Of a stretch of 64,000 nucleotides of DNA, positions 34,119 through 43,267 are shown one piece after another. The notes beneath the pieces are model-generated. The model made no database searches, was not told the DNA's origin, and saw nothing but the letters and a program-made list of their open reading frames with translations. The translations under genes were made by a program, and so were the position numbers. Every line of letters starts with the position of its first letter. Position 1 is the stretch's first letter. This DNA comes from Geobacter sp. UBA5730 (GTDB lineage: Bacteria; Desulfobacterota; Desulfuromonadia; Geobacterales; Pseudopelobacteraceae): positions 114,781 through 178,780 of the forward strand of contig DIGE01000019.1 of the NCBI GenBank assembly GCA_002419465.1. The letters are read 5' to 3'.

Positions 34119-35135
34119 TTAGTTCTTGTCCTTATCGACAATTTTATTCTTACCGATCCAAGGCATCATGGCGCGCAGATTCCCCCCGACCACTTCGATC
34201 GGATGGACGGCGTTCAGACGGCGACGCGCGGTCATTTCAGGGTAATTGGACATACCTTCCAGAATGAAACGCTTAGCGTAGTCACCGTTTTGGATGTTCT
34301 TCAGACACTCCTTCATGGCAGCGCGGCTCTGATCGTTGATTACCTGTGGACCGGTGACGTACTCGCCGTACTCAGCGTTGTTGGAGATGGAGTAGTTCAT
34401 GTTGGCAATACCCCCCTCAAACATCAGGTCAACGATCAACTTCAACTCGTGCAGACACTCGAAGTAGGCCATTTCAGGGGCATAGCCGGCTTCCACCAGG
34501 GTCTCAAAACCAGCCTTGACCAACTCAACCGCGCCGCCGCACAGTACGGCCTGCTCTCCGAACAGATCGGTTTCGGTTTCGTCCTTGAAGGTGGTCTCAA
34601 TAATACCGGTACGACCACCGCCGATGGCGCTGGCGTAGGAAAGAGCCACTTCGCGGGCCTTGCCTGAGGCATCCTGGAATATTGCGATCAGGTCAGGGAT
34701 ACCGCCCCCCTTGACAAACTCGGAGCGGACCGTGTGACCAGGCGCCTTGGGGGCGATCATGATTACGTCAAGATCGGCGCGCGGCACGACTTGATTGTAG
34801 TGGATGGCAAAACCGTGAGCAAAGGCCAGCGTAGCGCCTTTTTTCAGCTTCGGCTCAATCTCGTCACGGTACAACTGCGACTGGAACTCGTCCGGGGTGA
34901 GGATCATGATCACATCGGCGCTCGCCACGGCCTCGGCAACGGTTGACACCTTGAGCCCGGCATTCTTGGCCTTGACGGCGGAAGCAGAGCCTTCACGCAG
35001 CGCCACGGTCACATCAACACCTGAATCCATCAGATTACAGGCATGGGCATGGCCTTGAGAACCGTAACCGACGATGGTTACCTTCTTCGACTTGATCAAT
35101 GCGAGATCACAATCCCGGTCATAATACACGTTCAT
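34119..35135 (-). CDS. ilvC: Ketol-acid reductoisomerase
   Basis: 338-residue class I enzyme of isoleucine-valine synthesis, isomerising and reducing acetolactate with NADPH and magnesium. Motifs: GYGSQGHAHACNLMDSGVDV for nucleotide binding, APKAPGHTVRSEF, DETETDLFGEQAVLCGG and the metal-binding CLHELKLIVDLMFEGG. It is the last gene of the ilvB-ilvN-ilvC run, with a terminator after it. Confidence 0.98.
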   Translation of the reverse strand: MNVYYDRDCDLALIKSKKVTIVGYGSQGHAHACNLMDSGVDVTVALREGSASAVKAKNAGLKVSTVAEAVASADVIMILTPDEFQSQLYRDEIEPKLKKGATLAFAHGFAIHYNQVVPRADLDVIMIAPKAPGHTVRSEFVKGGGIPDLIAIFQDASGKAREVALSYASAIGGGRTGIIETTFKDETETDLFGEQAVLCGGAVELVKAGFETLVEAGYAPEMAYFECLHELKLIVDLMFEGGIANMNYSISNNAEYGEYVTGPQVINDQSRAAMKECLKNIQNGDYAKRFILEGMSNYPEMTARRRLNAVHPIEVVGGNLRAMMPWIGKNKIVDKDKN

Positions 35136-35245
35136 TACTACCTCCTCGTATGTTTGAACCTTGCAAGTACAGGTTTTCCTGTCCCCAAAACACTGCGCAC
35201 GTTACTACAGGAACGACGTTCCTGTCAATCGGCGCCTGACGCAGG

Positions 35246-35743
35246 CTAGCCCTTCCAACCCCTCGCTCCCCGTCCGATGGCCACGGCACCGGTCCGCACC
35301 AGCTCTTTTAGCCCCAACGGACGTAAAAGCTCCAGAATAGCATCGATCTTGAGCGGTGCGCCGGTGGCCTCAATGGTGTAAGACTTGGGCGTGACGTCAA
35401 TGATCTTGGCCCTGAAGATGTCGACAATCCGCAGCACCTCGGCCCGACTCTCGTCCTCAGCCGTCACCTTGATCAGAGCCATTTCACGTTCAATGGCGCT
35501 GTCGTCGCTGAAATCAATCACCTTGATCACATCCACCAGCTTGTTCAGCTGCTTGGTAATCTGCTCCAGGACATTTTCATCGCCCCGGGTGACAATGGTC
35601 ATCCGTGAAAGGCTTTCTTCATTGGTGGGGGCAACCGTCAGGGAATCAATATTGAACCCCCGTCCGGAAAAGAGGCCGGAAACCCGGGCCAACACCCCAA
35701 ATTCGTTTTCCACCAGCACTGATATGGTATGACTATGGTGCAT
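35246..35743 (-). CDS. ilvN: Acetolactate synthase small (regulatory) subunit
   Basis: 165-residue regulatory subunit that binds valine and activates IlvB. The N-terminal ACT domain begins HTISVLVENEFGVLARVSG and contains GRGFNIDSLTVAPTN; the C-terminal half carries SYTIEATGAPLKIDAIL. Length is typical of the IlvH/IlvN long class. It lies 21 nt after ilvB and 110 nt before ilvC. Confidence 0.97.
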   Translation of the reverse strand: MHHSHTISVLVENEFGVLARVSGLFSGRGFNIDSLTVAPTNEESLSRMTIVTRGDENVLEQITKQLNKLVDVIKVIDFSDDSAIEREMALIKVTAEDESRAEVLRIVDIFRAKIIDVTPKSYTIEATGAPLKIDAILELLRPLGLKELVRTGAVAIGRGARGWKG

Positions 35744-35764
35744 GCGCTTATTTCCTCCGCTAAC

Positions 35765-37465
35765 CTATGCGTTCAGAACCATTTCGTTCAGGGATGCACC
35801 AGCCGGAACCATCGGCAGTACCTTTTCCTCACGGGCAATCTTGAATTCCATCACCACCGGCCCATTATATGCCAGAGCTTCCTTGATAACCTGCTCCACC
35901 TCGCCCGGCTTCTCGGTCCGCAAACCTTTGGCGCCATAGGCCTCAGCCAGCTTGACGAAATCAATCGGCAGCTCCATGCAGGTCTGGGAGTAGCGTTTAT
36001 CAAAAAACAGCTCCTGCCACTGCCGCACCATCCCCAAAAAGTTATTGTTCAGGATCACGATCTTTACCGGCAACCGGTTCTGAACCATGGTGGCCAGTTC
36101 CTGGATGTTCATCTGCACTCCGCCGTCACCACAGACGCAGAGTACCTGTCGTTTGGGAAAGGCCGCCTGTGCCCCCATGGCTGCCGGCAAGCCGAATCCC
36201 ATTGTGCCAAGCCCCCCGGAGGTCAGCAGGGTGCGGGGTTGATGAAACTCGAAAAACTGGGCAGCCCACATCTGATGCTGTCCCACGTCGGTGGCCATGA
36301 TGGCATCGTCGTTTGAGAGCTCACGCAGTTTCTGGATCACATACTGGGGCTTGATGGTCGTAGTGCTCTGCTTGTAGCCGATCGGGTGCTTTGTTTTCCA
36401 ACCGGTAACATCCTCGTGCCAGGCGGTCAGGTTTTTATGCAGCTGCTTGATACCGTCCGCCTGTTTGTCCAGTTCGGCCAACATCTTGATCAGCACATCC
36501 CTGGTGTCACCCACAATCGGCAGATCCACCCGCACGTTCTTGCGGATTGAGGTGGGATCGACATCAATATGAATGATCTTGGCGTGGGGGGCAAAGGTGG
36601 CGATCTTGCCGGTCACCCGGTCATCAAAACGGGCTCCCACGGCCAGGATCAGATCGGAGTTGGTCATGGCCATGTTGGCGGCATAGGCACCATGCATCCC
36701 CAGCATCTTCAGGGCCAACGGGTCATTTTCCGGGAAGGAGCCCAACCCCATCAGGGTGGTGGTAACCGGGAACTGCAGCCTGCGGGCAAGCTGGGTCAGT
36801 TCCTCGGCGGCATTTGCCAGGATCACGCCGCCACCGACGTACATCACCGGCCGCCGGGCAGCCATCATCATGGTGATCGCCTTCTCAACCTGACGGGGAT
36901 GCCCCTCAAGATTCGGCTTATACCCACGGATATCGATTGTTTCCGGCCACTTGAACTCGGCCTGAGCAATCTGGACATCCTTGGGAAAATCGATCAATAC
37001 CGGACCAGGACGACCGGAACGGGCGATGTAAAACGCCTTGCGGACAATGGTCGGGATATCCTTGGGGTTGCGGATCAGGAAACTGTGCTTGGTGATCGGC
37101 CTGGTGATGCCGATCATGTCCACTTCCTGAAAGGCATCGTTGCCGATCAGCGGGGTGGGCACCTGACCGCAGATCACCACCATCGGAATCGAATCCATGT
37201 AGGCGGTGGCGATACCGGTCACCGTATTGGTGGCGCCAGGACCGGACGTGGCGATGGCGACCCCCACCTTGCCGGTGGCACGGGCATAGCCATCGGCCGC
37301 ATGGGTCCCGCCCTGTTCATGGCGGGGCAGGATATGACGGATCTCCCGCACATTCATCAGTTCATCATACAGATTGATCACGGTGCCGCCGGGGTAGCCG
37401 AACACCAGATCCACCCCCTCGCGCTTCAAGGACTCAAGGAGGATACGTGCGCCATTCATTTTCAT
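35765..37465 (-). CDS. ilvB: Acetolactate synthase large subunit
   Basis: 566-residue thiamine-diphosphate enzyme making acetolactate or acetohydroxybutyrate. Motifs: VFGYPGGTVINLYDEL, the catalytic glutamate in ILPRHEQGGTHAADGYAR, TSGPGATNTVTG, and the ThDP/Mg motif CGDGGVQMNIQELATMVQN with ILNNNFLGMVRQWQ. Length is normal. It is upstream of ilvN. Confidence 0.98.
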   Translation of the reverse strand: MKMNGARILLESLKREGVDLVFGYPGGTVINLYDELMNVREIRHILPRHEQGGTHAADGYARATGKVGVAIATSGPGATNTVTGIATAYMDSIPMVVICGQVPTPLIGNDAFQEVDMIGITRPITKHSFLIRNPKDIPTIVRKAFYIARSGRPGPVLIDFPKDVQIAQAEFKWPETIDIRGYKPNLEGHPRQVEKAITMMMAARRPVMYVGGGVILANAAEELTQLARRLQFPVTTTLMGLGSFPENDPLALKMLGMHGAYAANMAMTNSDLILAVGARFDDRVTGKIATFAPHAKIIHIDVDPTSIRKNVRVDLPIVGDTRDVLIKMLAELDKQADGIKQLHKNLTAWHEDVTGWKTKHPIGYKQSTTTIKPQYVIQKLRELSNDDAIMATDVGQHQMWAAQFFEFHQPRTLLTSGGLGTMGFGLPAAMGAQAAFPKRQVLCVCGDGGVQMNIQELATMVQNRLPVKIVILNNNFLGMVRQWQELFFDKRYSQTCMELPIDFVKLAEAYGAKGLRTEKPGEVEQVIKEALAYNGPVVMEFKIAREEKVLPMVPAGASLNEMVLNA

Positions 37466-37491
37466 ACAGGACCTCAGGGTATAAGTAAGCG

Positions 37492-37905
37492 TTAGAAACT
37501 ATTAGGGTTGCCGGTCAGGATATTGATAACCGTGTACCGCACGTCACCATTGGCATCCACCAGCTTGCGCTGTTGGCTGACCGTATCAAAAAACACCTTG
37601 TAGCAGGCACTGGGAGCAAAATTGGCGTTCCAGTTACTGAAGCAGAACTGGCCCTCAGGGGTGATGTTCCAGTTGCCCTTGTTTTTGTCACCATAGGCCC
37701 CCTTGCCGACCACCACGCCGCCACGGTCAAAGTAATAGGTTTTGCCATCGGCGGAGGTCACCGTGTTGCCGACAAAGATGTCCTTGACCTCTTTTGCGGA
37801 CAGCAGCAGCGAGCTGGAATCGCGCAGAGCCTGTTCATCGGTCGTGCAGGCCACGACACCAAAGGCCATCAGCGCAACGACACACAGCACGAGTAGTTTT
37901 TTCAT
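37492..37905 (-). CDS. Small lipoprotein between ilvD and ilvB
   Basis: 137 residues with a signal peptide ending in a lipobox (LMAFGVVAC, cysteine 20), so an outer- or inner-membrane lipoprotein. The mature part has KTYYFDRGGVVVGKGAYGD and GNWNITPEGQFCFSNWNAN, a pattern like small beta-barrel DUF995-type domains, with paired cysteines (FCF and ACY). Function unknown. It sits 25 nt after ilvD and 26 nt before ilvB on the same strand, so it is probably co-transcribed with amino-acid genes it has no evident link to. Confidence 0.75.
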   Translation of the reverse strand: MKKLLVLCVVALMAFGVVACTTDEQALRDSSSLLLSAKEVKDIFVGNTVTSADGKTYYFDRGGVVVGKGAYGDKNKGNWNITPEGQFCFSNWNANFAPSACYKVFFDTVSQQRKLVDANGDVRYTVINILTGNPNSF

Positions 37906-37930
37906 GGCAAAATACCTCCGTTGATGAGAG

Positions 37931-39592
37931 TTAGTCCGCAGTTGTCACTGCGCCTGTATAGGCTGAGGTTACCACCTTGGCATACCGCGCCAGCCAGCCG
38001 GTCTTGATCTTGGGTTCAGGGGCCTTCCAGGCAGCACGGCGGCCGATCAGCACGGCTTCGTCCACCAACAGGTTCAACGTGCGGTTGGGGATATCCAGCA
38101 GCACCCGGTCACCATCCTCGATCAGGGCGATCGGTCCACCTTCCGCTGCCTCCGGCGAGACATGGCCGATACAGGGACCACGGGTGCCCCCGGAAAAACG
38201 GCCGTCGGTGATCAGGGCCACCGAATCTCCCAGGCCCAACCCCATCAGGGCTGCAGTGGGGGCCAGCATCTCACGCATGCCCGGTCCGCCCTTGGGGCCT
38301 TCATAACGTATTACCACCACATCGCCAGCCTTGATCGTGCCATCCATCAAAGCGGCCATGGCCAGTTCCTCAGAATTGAAACAACGCGCCGTGCCTTCAA
38401 ACAGCATCATCTTGTCAGACACACCCGATTGCTTGACAACCGCCCCCTTCGGCGCGATGGAGCCGAACAGCACCGCAATGCCGCCCTCCTTCTTAACCGG
38501 CGCCGATAGGGGGCGAATCACCTCTTCATCAACATTCTCAATACTTGCCGCCAGCTGGCGGGTGGTCAAACCAAACAGGGTCTGGGTATCAATGATCTTG
38601 TCACCCAACTGCTTCAGTACGCCACAGACACCACCGGCAATATCCAGATCTTCCATAAAGTGCTCGCCGGCCGGGTTCATGGAAGCCAGCTGCGGGGTTT
38701 GCTTGGCCAACAGGTCAAAGGTCTCCAGCGGCAGATCTACCCCTGCCTCACGGGCAATGGCCAGCAGGTGCAACACGGTATTGGATGAACCGCCCAGAGC
38801 CAGGTCCACCCGGATGGCGTTCTCGAAAGCAGCCCGGGTCATAATGTCACGCGGCTTCACGTCGTTGTGCACCAGTTCAACAATCTTCTCGCCGGAGGCA
38901 AAGGCGATCCGCCGCTTCATGGCAGAGACCGCCAGGGCAGTGCCGCAGCGGGGCAGGCTCATCCCCAGGGTCTCGGTCAGGATCGCCATGGTATTGGCGG
39001 TAAACAGGCCCTGGCACGACCCCATGCCGGGACAGGCGTTATCCTCGCAGGCCTGCAGCTCCTTGGCATCGATCACCCCGGCCTTATAACGGGCCATGGC
39101 CTCAAAGGTATCGGTGACAAAGGAATAGGCCCGGCCCTCGCGGCCTCTCCCGCTCATCATCGGACCGGCGGTCACGATGATACAGGGAATATTCAGACGG
39201 GCGGCAGCCATCAGCATGCCGGGGGTGATCTTGTCACAGTTGGTCAGCAGCACCAGACCGTCCAGGCGATGGGCCTCGGCCACGGACTCCACCATGTCGG
39301 CGATCAGTTCGCGGGTCGGCAGGCTGTAATGCATCCCCTTGTGGCCCATGGCAATACCGTCACAGACGCCGGGAATACCAAAAAACTGGGCATAGCCGCC
39401 GCCACTATGGATACCCTTTTCGATAAACCGCTCCAGATCACGCATTCCCACATGGCCGGGGATCAGATCGGTAAAGCTGGTAGCCACGCCGATGAACGGC
39501 CGATCCATCTGACTCTGCGGTATACCGGTGGCTTTGAGTAATGCCCGGTGCGGTGTCCGCTCCAGGCCTTTCTTGATCATATCACTCCGCAT
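37931..39592 (-). CDS. ilvD: Dihydroxy-acid dehydratase
   Basis: 553-residue iron-sulfur enzyme of isoleucine-valine synthesis. Cluster-binding cysteines are visible in VLLTNCDKITPGMLMAA, EDNACPGMGSCQGLFTANT and DIAGGVCGVL. Other conserved parts are GLERTPHRALLKATG and DGRFSGGTRGPCIGHVSPEA. It heads the ilv run. An in-frame ATG four codons in also has a plausible ribosome site. Confidence 0.97.
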   Translation of the reverse strand: MRSDMIKKGLERTPHRALLKATGIPQSQMDRPFIGVATSFTDLIPGHVGMRDLERFIEKGIHSGGGYAQFFGIPGVCDGIAMGHKGMHYSLPTRELIADMVESVAEAHRLDGLVLLTNCDKITPGMLMAAARLNIPCIIVTAGPMMSGRGREGRAYSFVTDTFEAMARYKAGVIDAKELQACEDNACPGMGSCQGLFTANTMAILTETLGMSLPRCGTALAVSAMKRRIAFASGEKIVELVHNDVKPRDIMTRAAFENAIRVDLALGGSSNTVLHLLAIAREAGVDLPLETFDLLAKQTPQLASMNPAGEHFMEDLDIAGGVCGVLKQLGDKIIDTQTLFGLTTRQLAASIENVDEEVIRPLSAPVKKEGGIAVLFGSIAPKGAVVKQSGVSDKMMLFEGTARCFNSEELAMAALMDGTIKAGDVVVIRYEGPKGGPGMREMLAPTAALMGLGLGDSVALITDGRFSGGTRGPCIGHVSPEAAEGGPIALIEDGDRVLLDIPNRTLNLLVDEAVLIGRRAAWKAPEPKIKTGWLARYAKVVTSAYTGAVTTAD

Positions 39593-39656
39593 AAACCGAC
39601 TCCCGACAGTAGCTAAAAATAGTTTGTTGCTGTCAAATTAAGCGGTTGCCAGCCCC

Positions 39657-39674
39657 AAAGTGAATAGTCACTTT
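39657..39674. promoter_or_regulatory. Perfect inverted repeat upstream of ilvD
   Basis: AAAGTGA and TCACTTT form a perfect 7-bp palindrome around ATAG. On the minus strand it lies 20 bases upstream of TTGACA (39631-39636), a possible ilvD -35 whose -10 is not clear. This is where a transcription factor for the ilv genes could bind. Nothing identifies the factor. Confidence 0.35.
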
Positions 39675-39759
39675 AATACAATCAGCGGGCTGGTGTCAAT
39701 CGGGATACCGCTTGCTTTGTCTGACATACCTTGGAATCAACTCATGAAGAGGCCGTAAC

Positions 39760-39787
39760 TTGCAAACTGTTCGGTATCTGCTACACT
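39760..39787 (+). promoter_or_regulatory. Promoter of the binding protein-chemoreceptor pair
   Basis: TTGCAA (39760-39765) and TACACT (39782-39787) are separated by 16 bases. The 5' untranslated region is about 75 nt and ends with a GGAGG site. Apart from the palindrome and this promoter I see nothing in the 277-nt gap after ilvD. Confidence 0.55.
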
Positions 39788-39869
39788 AGAAGAACTTATT
39801 CATTTTCATAAAGAACAGACCAGCAACAACGGAAATTTTAATGAACCACCCAAAAAATGGAGGTACACC

Positions 39870-40640
39870 ATGCAGAAGAGATCACTGTTTGGCCGTCTGC
39901 TGTTGCTTGCCACGGGGCTTGTCATTGCCGGTTCACTGACAGCCGGTGCCGAGGAGTTAAAGATCGGAGCCGGCGCAGCCCCCACCGAAAACATCCTCAA
40001 ACCGCTCAAGGCCAGCTTTGAAAAAGCGTCGGGACTTACCCTTAACGTTCTTTCCAATGGCCCCAAACAAGCCTTCATCGAGTTGGAAAAAGGCACGGTA
40101 GACGCAGCAGCAGCCGGCCTTGCCATCAACGACTGGTGGGCTCTGCTGAAAAAAGAAGGGGTGGCGGTGGCGAACGAGGCCGCATACAAGAGCCAGGTGA
40201 TCGGCAAGGACCGGGTTGTGGTATTGACCCACAAAGACAACCAGATTGCCAGCCTTTCCAAGGAGCAGCTGGTGGGTATCTTCAGTGGTAAGATTCAAAA
40301 CTGGAAAGAGGTGGGCGGCAAGGATATGCCGGTGCTGATCGTCTGGGGCAGCCTGATTCCCGGCACCAACTCCATGTTCACCAAGGTAGCCCTGGGCGGC
40401 GCTGCCGTTACCAAAGAGGTGCTGGACGCCACCACGGCTGATGACGTCAAGGAAAAAATCAAAGCCAACCCTGAAGCGGTAGGGATCGGTCCGGCCGCTG
40501 TGGTGGATGCCAGTGTGCATTCGCCCCAAAGCCCTGAGGTCGCCCGTGACATCACTATCCTGACCAAGGGAGCGCCATCGGCCAACGTTCAGAAGTTTTT
40601 GGACTACCTCAGGGGCGATGGCGCCAAGCTGGTCAAGTAA
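39870..40640 (+). CDS. PstS-like periplasmic substrate-binding protein
   Basis: 256-residue exported binding protein: signal peptide with GRLLLLATGLVIAGSLTAG cut near GAEE, then a type II periplasmic-binding fold of the phosphate/PBP-like family (KIGAGAAPTENILKPLKASF, LVGIFSGKIQNWKEVGGKD, GVGIGPAAVVD-type C-terminal lobe). The phosphate-binding serines of true PstS are not obvious, so another anion or small molecule is possible. No ABC permease or ATPase follows; a chemoreceptor does, 27 nt downstream, which suggests that this protein presents a ligand to the receptor. Confidence 0.85.
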   Translation: MQKRSLFGRLLLLATGLVIAGSLTAGAEELKIGAGAAPTENILKPLKASFEKASGLTLNVLSNGPKQAFIELEKGTVDAAAAGLAINDWWALLKKEGVAVANEAAYKSQVIGKDRVVVLTHKDNQIASLSKEQLVGIFSGKIQNWKEVGGKDMPVLIVWGSLIPGTNSMFTKVALGGAAVTKEVLDATTADDVKEKIKANPEAVGIGPAAVVDASVHSPQSPEVARDITILTKGAPSANVQKFLDYLRGDGAKLVK

Positions 40641-40667
40641 CCACGACAAAAGGAGCAACGCGCCGCC

Positions 40668-43121
40668 ATGACGATTAAAACGAAACTGATGCTCAATATT
40701 GTCATCGTGCTGACCATCGTGGCAGTGGTGGTGGCTACCAGCATCTTTGGTATGCGTTTCATCAGCGGAAAGCTCTCCTATCTGACCCAGAAGAGTACCC
40801 CCTACCAGATGCGCACCCTGGAGTTCCAACGTGAAATCCAGGGTGCCACCGCCAGCCTGGCCAAGGTAAGTGCGTCGCTTACGCCGCAAGAGTTGCAAAC
40901 CTTCAAGACGGAAGCAGAAAAAGCCGTCAACGAGGTCAAACTTGCACAGGAACAACTGGAAGCATTGAACGGGGGCGCCAAACTGGGGGCCTTTGAGGAG
41001 CTGCAGGGAGTTGCCAACGAACTATACGGCATCGTCTCAAACAAACTTCAGGCACAGAGTGAGGCAGAAAACGCTTCAGCATTCCTGGGCAAACGCATGG
41101 CGGAATCCACTGCCCGCCTTAGGACGCTGGACTCCAAGATCAGATCATTGCAAGGCAAGCGGACCGGCGCTTTCAGCGAGGCGCTGGATGAATCCGGCCG
41201 GATCACCAGCAGCCTGCGGGGCGTTGAGGCAGCACGCCTGCAGTTGAAGGATCTGCAACTGGGCTTCTATGAAATACAAAATGCCCAGAAACGTCCGACC
41301 CTGCTGATCGCCCGCGGCAAGGTAAATGCCGCAACATCCAAGCTGCTCCAGAACGAACACCTGAAAAGCACCAAAGGTGGTCTGGCCGAGGTCAAGTGGT
41401 TGGCTGAACGGTTGGATGAGCTGCAAAAACTGCAAGGAACCTGGCTGACTCTGAAGGACGATCCCACCAAGGCCAAGGTCGAAAGTGCCGCCCGTGATGT
41501 CAACGAGAGGTTGAGCGCACTGTTCCTGAGCGTCGAGCAGGATGCCGTGCAGGCCAACGAGCGCTATGCCGCTGAATCTGCCAAACAGGGCACCATGTTC
41601 GGCCAATCCAACCAGGCTAATGCCGTGTTGGTGGCAAACTCTGAACTGGTCAGCCTGGGCATGGACATAGAGTCCTCAGCCGTTCAGCTTTTCACCCTCA
41701 AGTCTGCGGCCGACATTGATAAGGCCACGCCGTCAATCAAGGCAAAATTTGCCAAGGCTGGCCAGACCGCAGCAGGTCTGGAGAAAAATCTGACCAAACT
41801 GGGGGTCAAGGAAGAACTTCGGATTCTGAAGGGGGCCGCCGGCTCCCTGAGCGGCATCCAGGGAACTCTGTTTGACGCCAGCGGCATCGTGGCTACCCTG
41901 AAAAAACGGTTTGAGATGGAACAACAGGCCCTGCAGACCACCCAAAAGTTGCGCGAACTGGTTTTGAAGCAGGCAGAAAAAGGCAAGGAGACCGTCACTG
42001 CTGCCCGGGGTGAGCAGGAAAAAGCCATCGCCTCGGTCAATAAGGTCGTCAAGACCAGCATCAGCCTGTTGGTTATTATCAGCATCGGGGCTGCCGTGGC
42101 CGGCATCGCCATCGGCAGCTGGGTCTTCAAATCGGTCAGCTCCCCCCTGGCGCAGCTGATCACCGTTTCCGACCACGTTGCTGCAGGTGACCTGAAGGAT
42201 GTGGCCCTCCGCTCGACCAGGGACGAATTCGGCCGCGTGCTCTCCTCCATGGCCAGCATGGTCACCAACCTGCGGGAGATGGCCGGCAAGATCACCGGCT
42301 CCACCGCCACGGTGGCCAACAGTGCCGGTGAGCTGGCAGCCACTGCCGGCGAACTGGAAGCCAACTCCGTCACCCAGACGGCCCAGATTGAACAGTCGGT
42401 CACCGCCATGACCGAGATGGTCCAGACCATTCAGGACATCTCCCAGAATGTACTGGCCACCTCCGATGCCGCCGGACGAATGAAGGGACTGGCACTGGAA
42501 GGCAAGCAGTCTCTGGATCAGACCTCCCAGGAACTGTTCACCTTTGCCGAGGTCGTACGGGAGTCAGTGGAGCGGGTGGAGGCGCTGGGAGCGCGATCAG
42601 CAGCCATCAATGAAATTGTCAACATGATCAAGGACATCGCCGACCAGACCAATCTACTGGCCCTCAACGCCTCAATTGAGGCTGCCCGGGCTGGTGACAT
42701 GGGCCGCGGCTTTGACGTGGTGGCCGACAGCGTACGTCAACTGGCCCACCGCACCACCGAATCCGCCGACGAGATTGCCACCACGGTCAAGGGGATGCAG
42801 ACCGAGGTAGGAGCATCAGTGGCCAGTATGCAAAAGGAACGCCGGGCAATCGAAAAGATCGTGGCCACCGTTGAAACCACCCAGAACTCCATGCAGGAGA
42901 TCGTTGGCAACGTGGAGCAGGTATTCGAGATGGTCCAGACCATTGCCACCGCCACAGAAGAGCAATCCGCGACGGCTGAAGACGTCAACCGTTCGATGCA
43001 GGCCATCCACGGGATCACCGGTCAGCTCTCGGGCTCGGTGGAGCGGATCAAGCAGACCTCCGACAGCTTTGACCGCCTGGCCCATGAACTGCAACAGATG
43101 GTGAGCTGGTTCAAACTGTAG
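40668..43121 (+). CDS. Methyl-accepting chemotaxis protein
   Basis: 817-residue chemoreceptor. TM1 is at about residues 8-30, TM2 at about 463-485 (SISLLVIISIGAAVAGIAIG), with a very large (about 430-residue) helical periplasmic region between them. HAMP (about 490-540) and a cytoplasmic coiled coil follow. The kinase-control tip is recognisable as KDIADQTNLLALNASIEAA and RAGDMGRGFDVVADSVRQL. There is no C-terminal CheR-tethering pentapeptide. It is followed by a strong terminator and is probably a two-gene unit with the upstream binding protein. Confidence 0.95.
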   Translation: MTIKTKLMLNIVIVLTIVAVVVATSIFGMRFISGKLSYLTQKSTPYQMRTLEFQREIQGATASLAKVSASLTPQELQTFKTEAEKAVNEVKLAQEQLEALNGGAKLGAFEELQGVANELYGIVSNKLQAQSEAENASAFLGKRMAESTARLRTLDSKIRSLQGKRTGAFSEALDESGRITSSLRGVEAARLQLKDLQLGFYEIQNAQKRPTLLIARGKVNAATSKLLQNEHLKSTKGGLAEVKWLAERLDELQKLQGTWLTLKDDPTKAKVESAARDVNERLSALFLSVEQDAVQANERYAAESAKQGTMFGQSNQANAVLVANSELVSLGMDIESSAVQLFTLKSAADIDKATPSIKAKFAKAGQTAAGLEKNLTKLGVKEELRILKGAAGSLSGIQGTLFDASGIVATLKKRFEMEQQALQTTQKLRELVLKQAEKGKETVTAARGEQEKAIASVNKVVKTSISLLVIISIGAAVAGIAIGSWVFKSVSSPLAQLITVSDHVAAGDLKDVALRSTRDEFGRVLSSMASMVTNLREMAGKITGSTATVANSAGELAATAGELEANSVTQTAQIEQSVTAMTEMVQTIQDISQNVLATSDAAGRMKGLALEGKQSLDQTSQELFTFAEVVRESVERVEALGARSAAINEIVNMIKDIADQTNLLALNASIEAARAGDMGRGFDVVADSVRQLAHRTTESADEIATTVKGMQTEVGASVASMQKERRAIEKIVATVETTQNSMQEIVGNVEQVFEMVQTIATATEEQSATAEDVNRSMQAIHGITGQLSGSVERIKQTSDSFDRLAHELQQMVSWFKL

Positions 43122-43143
43122 AACGGCCGAGCTGTGACGCTCG

Positions 43144-43185
43144 ACGCAAGGGGAAGTGGGGTACACCGCTTCCCCTTGCGTTTTT
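43144..43185 (+). terminator. Terminator of the chemoreceptor gene
   Basis: CGCAAGGGGAAG (43145-43156) pairs perfectly with CTTCCCCTTGCG (43169-43180), followed by five T. Confidence 0.95.
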
Positions 43186-43267
43186 ATAAAAGAGCTCACC
43201 TTGAAGGCAACCCGGTTTGCAGGTATACTCCCACATTGTCATACACCTCATCCATGAAGGTTCAGCC

